From NCBI GenBank assembly GCA_963796195.1, contig CAWCKS010000009.1, forward strand, positions 62,001 through 126,000: a stretch of DNA of 64,000 nucleotides, written 5' to 3'. Source of the stretch: CAWCKS01 sp963796195. Its GTDB lineage: Bacteria; Pseudomonadota; Alphaproteobacteria; Rhizobiales; Xanthobacteraceae. Positions 26,131 through 35,207 of this stretch are shown piece by piece; position 1 is the first letter of the stretch, and each line of letters starts with the position of its first letter. Below the pieces are notes generated by a model. That model searched no databases. It saw nothing but the letters and a program-made list of their open reading frames with translations, and was not told where the DNA came from. The translations under genes and the position numbers were made by a program.

Positions 26131-26284
26131 GTAGCCCGGATTGAGCGGCCAAGTACGCTGGCGCTTGCCAAACAACAAGCGCGAGCAAAATCCGGGAATT
26201 CTTGTCGCAGTGCTGCTCCCGGATTTCGCTTCTGTTCTTCTTGGGATGCGCGCCTGTGCGTGTGGCCCGCTCAACCCGGGCTAC
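26131..26284. repeat. MITE-like inverted-repeat element (GTAGCCCGG family)
   Basis: A 154-bp non-coding segment bounded by GTAGCCCGGATTGAGCGG and the complementary CCCGCTCAACCCGGGCTAC, an imperfect 18-bp terminal repeat with one mismatch. Such GTAGCCCGG elements are dispersed in Bradyrhizobium. It lies between 6S RNA and the EamA gene and may have landed just behind the RNA's 3' end. Confidence 0.75.
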
Positions 26285-26289
26285 AACGT

Positions 26290-27186
26290 CTAGCTCGCCG
26301 GCAGTGCCGACGCTTCCACGCGGCGTGCGCTGCGCAGCTCGCCGAGGATGTCGGCGATCACCGCACCGAGCACCAGCGCACCGCCGATCAATTGATGCGG
26401 CGCCGGCACCTCGCCAAAGGCAAGAAAAATCCAGAACGGCATCAGCGGCGTCTCGAGCGTCGCAATCAGCGCGGCCTGTCCCGACGGCAACAGCCGCGAG
26501 CCGACGATGAAGAATGTCAGTCCGATCGCGATCTGACAGCCGAAACCGACAAAGACAAAAAGATCATGCGGCGTCACGCTCGTGATCTGCCGCGCGAAGG
26601 GAATGCTGACGACGCTGCCGAGCAGGCTCGACAGCGCGGACGCCGCCGCCATCGGCGTCTCGCGATGGTGGCGCACGACGACCGTCATGCCGGCAATGGC
26701 GACCGTCATCAGCGCGGCGAGCGCAATGCCGCGGATGTCGGCGCCACCATGGGCGCCGCCGACGATGGTCGCGACGCCCAGAAGCGCCACCGCGCTTGCG
26801 ATCAGCGTGCGCCGGCGCGAGGCTTCCTTCAGGAAGATCCAGGCCAGCGCCGCCGTGACGAACGGTCCCGTCGCGTTGATCACGGCAACGTTGGCCGTGC
26901 TGGTATATTGCAGCGCCGGCACGAACACCGTCATGCCGAGCGTCGATAGAGCGGCGACAGCAAGACCGCGCATGCCGAGGTGACGCAGGTCGGCGAGCAG
27001 CGCCCGGCCTTGCATGGCGAACAGGCACAGCATGATCAGCGCGGTGCCGAAAACGCCGCGCCAGAACAGGATGGTCCAGGAATCGTAGGGCAGCACGCGC
27101 ACGAAGTAGGGCGCGGTGCTCCACGCCGTCGCCGCGAGCACGACCAGCAGTATCGCAAGATTCTTCTGGGCGTGCGCGCCGGCCAT
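26290..27186 (-). CDS. EamA/DMT family transporter
   Basis: A 298-residue inner-membrane protein with ten helices arranged as two EamA repeats of about 140 residues: NLAILLVVLAATAWSTAPYF and FWRGVFGTALIMLCLF in the first, IALAALMTVAIAGMTVVV in the second. Such proteins export amino acids or other small metabolites; the substrate cannot be assigned. The start at 27186 (MAGAHAQKNLAIL) is chosen because upstream in-frame residues are Arg/Cys-rich and unlike a membrane leader. Confidence 0.88.
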   Translation of the reverse strand: MAGAHAQKNLAILLVVLAATAWSTAPYFVRVLPYDSWTILFWRGVFGTALIMLCLFAMQGRALLADLRHLGMRGLAVAALSTLGMTVFVPALQYTSTANVAVINATGPFVTAALAWIFLKEASRRRTLIASAVALLGVATIVGGAHGGADIRGIALAALMTVAIAGMTVVVRHHRETPMAAASALSSLLGSVVSIPFARQITSVTPHDLFVFVGFGCQIAIGLTFFIVGSRLLPSGQAALIATLETPLMPFWIFLAFGEVPAPHQLIGGALVLGAVIADILGELRSARRVEASALPAS

Positions 27187-27298
27187 TGTGGTCTCGCAAT
27201 TTCGGCGACAGGTCACCGCCGTCATCGCGCAACGTGAGGGCTGCGTGCGTCAGCCGATGTCAGCATCGTCGCACGACGCGCGCCGCTGCCTCAGCCGA

Positions 27299-28167
27299 TC
27301 ACGGCGCGTCCGGGATCCACTTGTTGCGCGGCGAATCGTTCGCTCCCCAGGCGCGCGGCCGTTGCGGGCGGAATTCGTGCCATGGCTTCGGGTCGTAATA
27401 GCCAAGCTCCTCGTCGAGCATCTGGTCCATCTCGGCATAGAGCTCGATCATCAGCCCGTCCGGATTGTGATGATAGGACGCGCAGTTGTGACCGATGGTG
27501 TGCCGCGCCGGTCCCCATACGAGCGGGTGATTGTTGCGCACCAGGATGTCGGAGGCGCGCACCAGCTCCGGGAAATCCTTCACCTCGAACGCCAGGTGAT
27601 GCAGTTTTTGCTCGCCCTTGAAGAAATTCACCGTGTGGTGGTCGGTCGAGCAGCGCAGGAACATTGCCGCGCCCTCGCGCCAGTCCGATTTCTTGAATCC
27701 CAGCGCGCCGATGTAGAACTGCGAGATCGTGTCGACCGACGGCATCGAGTAGGCGACATGACCGAGTTTCAGCGGGCTGATGCCGGCTTCGCTCGCGGTC
27801 CCCTCCGCAAAGCGGAATGCATTGAACAGCTCGATCTCGGTTCCCTTGGGGTCCTTGAACGCAAGCACGCGATCGACTCCGGGCGTCCGCCCGGGCCGGA
27901 TCACGGCGTTGATGCCGGCGCGCTCCAGATCGCTCTTCGCCTCTTCGAGCGAGATCCGTGGCGAGATCTCGAACGCCAGGCCCTGGAGCCCGGCGTGCTC
28001 GCCGCGCTCCAGCACCACGCATTCGAGGCCATGCTGAGTGGCGAGCACGGCGCGCGCGGCGTCACTGAAGGCGCGGTGCAGGCCGAGCACATTTCGAAAT
28101 AGCGCGCCTGCTTGTCGACGTCGGTGGTCGAGAGAATGGCATAGGCCAGTCGCCGGCTCTGGATCAT
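27299..28167 (-). CDS. Extradiol (VOC family) dioxygenase, one frameshift
   Basis: Two-domain VOC protein of about 289 residues related to catechol 2,3-dioxygenases. It begins MIQSRRLAYAILSTTDVDKQ; near 28096 the frame breaks (ARYF continues as RNVLGLHRAFSDAA in the next frame, as if one C were missing). The iron ligands are the histidine in GHVAYSMPSVD, the histidine in LHHLAFEV and the glutamate in GLMIELYAEMD, all in the C-terminal domain. It would cleave an aromatic diol ring, but the substrate is unknown. The indel is probably a sequencing error. It lies between the EamA gene and the cyclo-ligase gene, on the opposite strand from the latter. Confidence 0.82.
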
Positions 28168-28225
28168 GCGTCACCTCCATTGTCATTAGTCTTGGCCTTG
28201 GCTCTCGCGGCCGTTGGCGTTCAGT

Positions 28226-28262
28226 CTAGAGCATGTGCTGGAAAAGTGGAGAGCGGTTTGAA
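28226..28262. repeat. Degenerate half copy of the GCGCATGTCC palindrome
   Basis: AGAGCATGTGCTGGAAAAGTGG followed by AGAGCGGTTT matches the left arm and centre of the palindromes at 2770 and 46741; the right arm is not recognisable. Short and diverged, so a tentative call. Confidence 0.4.
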
Positions 28263-28388
28263 ACTCCGTCGCAGGCGGGCGACCCGTTTAAGCGGTGTCT
28301 TACCAGCCAAATCGGCTGGATTGCGCACAAGCGGCGGACGCCAGGCTCCGCTTTGTCATCGCCCGCGCGAAAGCCTATGATGCCGCCC

Positions 28389-28970
28389 ATGTCGGTTACC
28401 CTCGTCACCACCAAGGCCCAGCAGCGCGCCGCTGCGCTGGCGCGGCGCGATGCCTTGCCGGTCGCCGATCGCCGCGCCGCCGCGCAAAAGATCGCGCAGC
28501 GGCGGTTTCCGGTGCCGTTCGGCGAGGGCATGGTCGTCGCCGGCTATTCGCCGGTTCGTAGCGAGTGCGATCCGGTACCGCTGATGCGCAGCCTCGCCGG
28601 CAAGGGCGCGCAGCTCGCATTGCCTGTCGTCGAGAAGGACAAGACACTGTCATTCGCCGAATGGCGCCAGGGCGAGCAGCTCGCCGCCGGTCCGTTCGGC
28701 ATCCTGCAGCCGCGCGCGAGTGCGCTCGACGTCGAGCCCGACATCATCCTGGTCCCGCTGGTCGGCTTCGATCGCGCCATGCACCGCATCGGCTATGGTG
28801 TCGGCTACTACGATCGCGCGCTGAAGGCGCTGCGCGCGAAAAAGCCCGTGATCGCGATCGGCATCGCCTTTGCGACCCAGGAGATCGACGCCGTCGTGGC
28901 CAACGCCCACGATGAACGCCTCGATCTCGTGCTGACCGAGCGCGAGGTCATCGATCCCGGAGCAAGGTGA
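28389..28970 (+). CDS. 5-formyltetrahydrofolate cyclo-ligase
   Basis: A 193-residue cytoplasmic enzyme that uses ATP to convert 5-formyl-THF to 5,10-methenyl-THF. PPGK-like nucleotide-binding residues are replaced by the family's ILVPLVGFDRAMHRIGYGVGYYDRAL signature (about residues 122-146), which is intact. The ATG at 28389 opens MSVTLVTTKAQQRAAAL. In many bacteria it shares a locus with zapA and 6S RNA; here the RNA is 2.3 kb upstream on the same strand. Confidence 0.93.
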   Translation: MSVTLVTTKAQQRAAALARRDALPVADRRAAAQKIAQRRFPVPFGEGMVVAGYSPVRSECDPVPLMRSLAGKGAQLALPVVEKDKTLSFAEWRQGEQLAAGPFGILQPRASALDVEPDIILVPLVGFDRAMHRIGYGVGYYDRALKALRAKKPVIAIGIAFATQEIDAVVANAHDERLDLVLTEREVIDPGAR

Positions 28971-29108
28971 ACTGATAACAATCGCACCGTGCATATGTTG
29001 CCGGAATCCGAGTTCGGATCGACGCGCGTGCCTGTTTCCGTATGCAAAATCGCAGGATTGTTAACTTTGTCGGCACAACCCGCGGCGCCGGATTAGAGAA
29101 ACGCAAAG

Positions 29109-32100
29109 GTGTTTGCCCATGATCCGGGCATGGGGCATCAACCACAAGCCTATGGTTTTGCGGCGCGGCTCTCGATCGGGCTGGCGGGACTTCTGTTCTC
29201 TGCCCTGATCGCCGCGATATTTCTGGTCGATGTCCAGCTGCGCTACAACGCCAACATCGAGGCCGCGAAGAAGGACACCGCGAACTACGCCGAGATTCTC
29301 GCCGAGCACGCGGCGCTGACCTTCGGCGGAATTGATCAGGCGCTGCATGAAGCGGAATCGATCCGTCAGGGCAATTCGCGTGGCAACGAAGGTCAGCCCG
29401 ACGCGGTGCATTGGGCCTTGCGCCACATCGCACAGACGTCGCCCGCGATCGTGGCGATCGGCTGGACCGACGCTCAGGGCAACGTTGTGGCGCATTCCTA
29501 TGACCATGCTCCAGCGCGCACCAACATCGCCGACATGGCGCATTTCACCGTCCAGCGCGATCACGACAATGTCGGGCTCTACATCGCCCCGCCGTATCGT
29601 TCGGCGGCAAGCGATCGCTGGCTCAGTGCGGTGTCGCGGCGGCTCAACAATCCCGATGGCAGCTTTGCCGGTGTCGTGACGGCGCCGATCGATCAATCCT
29701 ACTTCAATCAGCTCTATCGTTCGGTCGACCTCGGCAAAGGCGGATCGATTATACTCCTGCATCGCGGCGGGCAAATTCTGGCGCGCCAGCCGGTCGCGAC
29801 GGGCGCGATCGGCAAATCGTTTGCGGACGGTCCGCTGTTGAGCGAGTACCTGCCGCGGGCCGAAACCGGTTCCTACGAGGGCGCCAGCCTCGTGGACGGC
29901 GCCGCGCGTATCGTGAGCTACAAGGCCGTGCCGGGTCTTCCGCTCGTCATCATCGTGACGCGTGCGCGCGCCGACGCGCTGGCGCGATGGTACAGCTTTA
30001 TCTGTGAGTTCGGCGCCCTGGCGGCGCTGATGATCGCGGGCGTTCTGCTCGGCACCTGGCTGTTGCTGCGCCAGACGCGCGGCCTTGCGGCGCAGACCGA
30101 GGCGCTGGCCGCGACCGCGGCATCACTTGAACAGACCAACGTCTGGTTCGATGCCGCCTTGAGCAACATGTCGCAGGGGCTATGCCTGTTCGATGCAGAT
30201 CAGCGGCTGGTGATCTGCAACAAGCGGTTCCGCGAGATCTACGACTATCCGGAAGAACTGGTTCGTCCAGGCACGCCGATCGCAAAATTGCTCGAGCATC
30301 CGTCCGGCGGCCTCAAGGACAGCGGAAAGACGCTCGAACAGGCACTGGAAGAGGTTTCGACGCAGCGGCACGAAATTTTTGTCACCAACGATGGTCGATA
30401 TATTTCGATTGTTCGTACGCCGGTAGCGAGTGGAGGGTGGGTTGCGACTCATGAGGACATCACCGAGCAGAAGCGCGCCGAAGAGCTGGTGATTGCCAAA
30501 GCGGCGGAATTGCAGGCGTTCAATGAACGCTTCGACGCCGCGCTCAGCAGCATGTCGCAGGGGCTCTGCCTGTTCGACTCCGAGCAGCGCCTGGTCATCT
30601 GCAACGAGCGCTTTCGCGAAATTTACGGCTATCCGAAAGGCCTGGTTCGCCCCGGCACGCCGCTGAATTCCATTCTCAGTCACCTCATGGCTCGTGGCGC
30701 CAGGCAAGGCGACATGACGGTCGATGACTACATCGCGGGATTGAAGACGCAGACCAACGAGACCTTCTTCAACCTCGATGGTCGCATCATTTCGATCGTT
30801 CGCACGCCGACCCCGGACGGCGGCTGGGTGGCGACCCACGAGGACGTCACCGAGCAGAAGCATGCCGCGCAATTACTTGCCGACCAGGCCGCTGAGCTGA
30901 GAACGGTGAACGCCCGCTTCGACGCCGCGATCAACAACATGGCACAGGGACTCTGCCTGACCGACGCCGACCGACGCGTCGTGATGGCCAACCATCGTTT
31001 CTGCGAGATTTACGGACTTCCGGAGGAGTTGGTGCAGCCCGGCGTGTCGGCGGCGGTACTTATTGGCGAGGTTACGGCCCGCGGCTTCATGCCTGAAGAC
31101 ATGTCGCCCGAGGAATTCGTGCGCGTTATGCCGGAGCGGCGCAGCCAGGCGGTCGTCAGTGCGGACGGCCGCACCATTTCGATCACGCGCGGTCCGATTC
31201 CCGGCGGCGGCTTGATCGCCACCCACGAGGACGTCACCGAGCGGCGCAACGCCGAACGTCGGCTTGCCGAGAATGCGGCCGCGCTGAAGCGCGCCAACGA
31301 GCGCTTCGAGGTCGCGATCAACAACATGCCGCAGGGCGTCTGCCTGTTCGATACCGAGCAGCGGCGTCGTGATCGCCAACACGCGTTATGCCGAGCTCTA
31401 TCACCTCGAGCCCGCGCAGGTGAAAGCCGGCACGTCGCTCAAGCAAATCTTCGAGGATCGTCGCGAGCGCGGCACCAATTTCGCCGACGCGCCGGACACC
31501 TATCTCAGCGGCAATCCCCCGAAGGAGCAGGAGGTCCTGGAGCTGGCGGACGGCCGCATCATGTCGATCTCGCGCCGGCAGATGTCGGATGGCGGTTGGC
31601 TGACCACGCACGAGGACATCACCGACCGCGCCCAGAGCGAGCGGCGGATCGCCTATATGGCGCAGCACGACATGCTGACCGGGCTCGCCAATCGCGCGCT
31701 GTTTACCGAGAAGCTGGAGGACGTGAGCAAACGTCACAAGCGTCATGGCGACGGCTTCGCCGTGCTGATGCTTGACCTCGACAAGTTCAAGGCCGTGAAC
31801 GATACGCTCGGCCACTCGGCCGGCGACCAGCTCCTGAAGGAAGTCGCTGCGCGGCTCAAAGCATCGCTGCGCGAGACCGACGTGCTCGCGCGCCTTGGCG
31901 GGGATGAGTTCGCCATCATTCAGGACGGTGAGATCGAGCAGCATCAGGCCGCCATCACCGTCGCGCTCCGGATCATCGAAGTGATCGGCAGGCCGTTCGA
32001 GCTCGACGGCGGGCACCACGTCAATATCGGCACCAGCATCGGCATCGCGTTTGCGCCGGAACACGGCGTCGAGCCCGACGAGGTGATGAAGTGTGCCGAT

Positions 32101-32952
32101 CTCGCGCTTTATGCCGTCAAGGCGGCCGGCCGCAACGATTTCAGGATTTTTGCTTCTGACCTGGGCCAGGCCGAGGAAGCTCATCGGGCAAGCGAGGGCG
32201 AACTGCGCGAGGCCATCGCGCGCGGCGAATTCGAACTGCACTACCAGCCGGTTTTCGACGCGCGGACGCGGGCGATCAGCGGTGTCGAGGCATTGCTGCG
32301 CTGGCGCCATCCGGACCGGGGATTGCTCGGCCCCGATCAATTCCTGCCTCTGGCCGAGGCTTCGGGACAAATCGTGCCGCTTGGCGAATGGGTCCTGCAA
32401 AAGGCCTGCCAGGACGCGCTGACCTTGCCGGCACACCTGAAAGTCGCGATCAACCTTTCTGCGGTGCAGTTTCGAAAAGGTAACCTGTTCGACGTGGTGC
32501 TGTGCACGCTCGTCGAAAGCGGGCTTGCGCCGGAGCGTCTTGAGCTGGAGATCACCGAGGCGGCTCTGCTCGACAATCACGCCGCGCATCTTGCAACCAT
32601 GCGACAGCTGAAGAATCTCGGCGTCGCCATCGTGCTCGACGACTTCGGCGCCGGCTCTTCGTCGATGAAACACCTGATCGACTTCCCGTTCGACCGGATC
32701 AAGATCGACAACGCATTCGCGCAAGGCGCGCCGAACCGTCGCGATTGCGCGGCCGCGATCGCCTCGATCCTCGCGCTCGCGCAGGGACTGGATATTGCGA
32801 CGACTGCCGAAGGCGTCGAGACGGACGAGCAGGCCGACTATCTCAGGTCCGCCGGCATCGATACTCTCCAGGGTTATTTGTTCGGACGGCCGCGACCGCT
32901 CGCGGAACTTGATTGCTGCGGGTCGGCCTCGCGTGAGGAGATGGTGGCCTGA
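29109..32952 (+). CDS. Membrane sensor with four PAS domains, GGDEF and EAL domains, one frameshift
   Basis: A c-di-GMP signalling protein of about 1280 residues. Membrane helix 1 (about 18-40), a periplasmic sensor domain, helix 2 (about 297-322), then four tandem PAS repeats starting near 347, 474, 603 and 732. They share the pattern FDAAL/I..M.QGLCLFD and RFREIY. GGDEF follows (LARLGGDEFAII, about 928) and EAL (SGVEALLRWRH, about 1057), both with catalytic motifs intact. The frame breaks near 31365 inside PAS 4 (TEQR continues as VVIANTRYAELY), probably a one-base indel. It starts with GTG at 29109; an ATG at 29130 is an alternative. Confidence 0.88.
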
Positions 32953-33015
32953 CGTCGCGCACAGGCCATTCTTCGAATCGGATGTTGTTGTCGCAAAATT
33001 TGGTCATGACCGGCA

Positions 33016-34186
33016 ATGAATACTCAGAACGATTTGCTCGCACAGCTTGAGATTGGCCTCGCCAGCAAGGATGTTTCGCGTCGCGCCGAGGTCTTGCGGC
33101 GGGTGACCGATCTGTTCGTGCTCGGGTCCGGTCATTTCACCAGTGACCAGGTTGAGCTGTTCGATCAGGTGATGAGCATGCTGATCGAGCACGCCGAACT
33201 CGCGTTGCGCGCGGAGCTCAGTCGAGCGGCTTGCGACAAAGCCCGATGCGCCGGCCGGCGTCCTCCGTCGCCTCGCATTCGACGATGCCATCGAGGTTGC
33301 CGGCCCCGTGCTGCATCAAAGCGAGCGGCTCGATGACGTGCTCCTGGTCGAGAACGCGAAGACCAGGAGCCAGCAGCACCTGCTCGCGATCTCCGGCCGC
33401 CGGACGCTGAGCGAGCCCGTGACCGATGTTCTGGTCGTACGCGGCGATCGGGCCGTCGTGGTGAACACGGCACGAAACAGCGGTGCAAGCTTCTCCTCGG
33501 CCGGACTGTCGACGCTCGCCGACAAGTCACGTGACGATGCCGAGGTCGCCCACTGCCTGTGGTCCCGCCGCGACATTCCGCACCAGACACTTGTCAGGAT
33601 CTTCATGGAAGCCTCCGAGGCGACCAGGAAAGCGCTGGAGGCCCGCGACCCGCGGCAGGCGGTCGCCATTCGCGATGCGGTCGCGGCAGCGACTGAGGCG
33701 GTGCAGGTCAAGGCGCGCGCCCAATCCAATGAACACGAACAGGCGCGCAGCGTCGTCGCGGCGTTGCACGCCGCGGGGCAGTTGAACGAAGAGCATCTGC
33801 TTGCATTCGTGAACGAAGGCGCCTTTGACAAGGCGGCCGTTATCATTGTCGCTGATGTGCGATCTGCCGATTGGACTGATCGAGCGTTGCCTGGTCCAGA
33901 ATCGAACCGAACAGATTCTGGTGCTGGCCAAAGCCATCAATCTGTCGTGGCCGACTACGTCTGCCCTGATCCTGCTTCCAGGCGGGTACGGTGGAATCTC
34001 CCGCGAGCAACTCGATCAGTGCTTCACCAGCTTTTCGCGGATGCAGCCGAAGACCGCGCGGACCGCGATGCAGTTCTACCGGATGCGCGAGCAGGCGGGC
34101 GGCGGCCTGACCCGAGCGATCCCGCCCAGCGTGAGAAGCCGGAGGGCGGCCGGCAGCGACGTTTGTCCTGTACCCCGACGCCGTGA
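33016..34186 (+). CDS. DUF2336 domain protein, at least two frameshifts
   Basis: The frames chain together into one DUF2336 protein, a family common in Bradyrhizobium and of unknown function. The N-terminus MNTQNDLLAQLEIGLASKDVS runs to about 33225, then the frame moves to VERLATKPDAPAGVLRRLAFDDAIEVAGPVL. Near 33845 it moves again to LSLMCDLPIGLIERCLVQNRTEQILVL and SRMQPKTARTAMQFYRMREQAGGG. The 3' end is uncertain: the stop at 34186 needs a third shift near 34100, while the third frame reads on into the next gene. The multiple indels look like sequence error rather than decay, because each segment is well conserved. Confidence 0.6.
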
Positions 34187-34235
34187 TCTTGTGCTAACCA
34201 AGCCCAAGGACATTTGCGAGCGGCGGGAACCTCAG

Positions 34236-35056
34236 TTGCGAATCCTTTTTGTCGGCGATGTGGTGGGGAAGAGCGGGCGGACGGCGATTCTCCAGCACCT
34301 GCCGAAGCTGCGTGCCGACTTCGCCCTCGATCTCGTCATCGTCAACGGCGAAAACGCCGCGGGCGGCTTCGGCATCACCGAGCAGATCTACCAGGATTTC
34401 ATCGACGCCGGCGCCGACGTTGTGACGCTCGGCAATCACGCGTGGCGGCAAAAAGAGGCGCTCGTCTTCATCGCGCGTGTGCCGGCGCTGATCCGCCCGC
34501 TGAATTTTCCGAAGAGCCAGCCCGGCCGCGGCGCGATGCTGGTCGAGACCAAGAAGGGCGCGCGGGTGCTCGTCATCAATGCGCAGGGCCGCGTGTTCAT
34601 GGAGCCGCTCGACGATCCCTTCGCCGCTGTCGATCGCGAGCTCGAGGTCTGCAAGCTCGGTGAAGCGGCGGATGCGATCGTGGTCGACTTCCATGCCGAG
34701 GCGACCAGCGAGAAGACGGCGATGGGCCATTTCTGCGACGGCCGTGTCTCGCTCGTGGTGGGCACCCATACGCACATTCCGACCTCCGACCACCGCATTC
34801 TTTCGGGCGGCACCGCCTACATGACCGACGCCGGCATGACCGGCGACTACGACTCGGTCATCGGCATGGAGAAGGACGAGCCGATCGCGCGCTTCGTTAC
34901 CGGGCTGACAGCGGCCGTTATGAGCCGGCCGGCGGCGTCGCGTGCTTGAGCGGCGTCGCGGTCGAGACCGACGACAAGACGGGCCTCGCGACAAAAATTT
35001 CGCCGGTGCGCCTCGGCGGCGGGCTGGAGCAGGTCAGGCCGACATTCTGGGGGTGA
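34236..35056 (+). CDS. YmdB/TIGR00282-family metallophosphoesterase, one frameshift
   Basis: A calcineurin-like phosphoesterase of about 273 residues; YmdB relatives cleave 2',3'-cyclic nucleotides. Metal-binding motifs: RILFVGDVVGKSGR at the start, NGENAAGGFG, TLGNHAWR, DFHAEATSEK and GTHTHIPTSD. The frame breaks near 34908 (after VTGL) and the tail SGRYEPAGGVACLSGVAVE and RLGGGLEQVRPTFWG lies in the next frame to the stop at 35056, restoring the family length. It starts with TTG at 34236 after GGCGGGA, because no ATG is near the conserved N-terminus. It follows the DUF2336 gene closely. Confidence 0.8.
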
Positions 35057-35072
35057 GGGTCGTTGCCGTCCC

Positions 35073-35122
35073 ATATATCCGTCGACGAATATTCGTCGCC
35101 GAATATTCGTGGACGGATATAT
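35073..35122. repeat. Long near-perfect palindrome
   Basis: Two 23-base arms with one mismatch around a 4-base loop: ATATATCCGTCGACGAATATTCG at the left (35073-35095) and its complement at 35100-35122. Each arm ends in CGAATATTCG, itself a palindrome. It is AT-richer than its surroundings and lies between the convergent YmdB-type and chemotaxis genes. No T-run follows, so it is not a typical terminator. Confidence 0.85.
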
Positions 35123-35207
35123 TGATCGAACGAAAATCGGCGGCGAAAAACCCCGCCAAAAATCCAAAATACGGTCAGAATTCCAGTGGCTTGGCCGTCA
35201 CCGGTGG

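Noticed and set aside
25900..26290. Protein gene across the 6S RNA region
   Set aside because: Open frames here are arginine-rich shadows; the sequence matches the 6S RNA fold.
33825..34949. Single fusion protein of a DUF2336 C-terminus with a phosphoesterase
   Set aside because: The joined open frame arises because indels removed the DUF2336 stop from its frame; the phosphoesterase has its own conserved N-terminus and ribosome-binding site at 34236.
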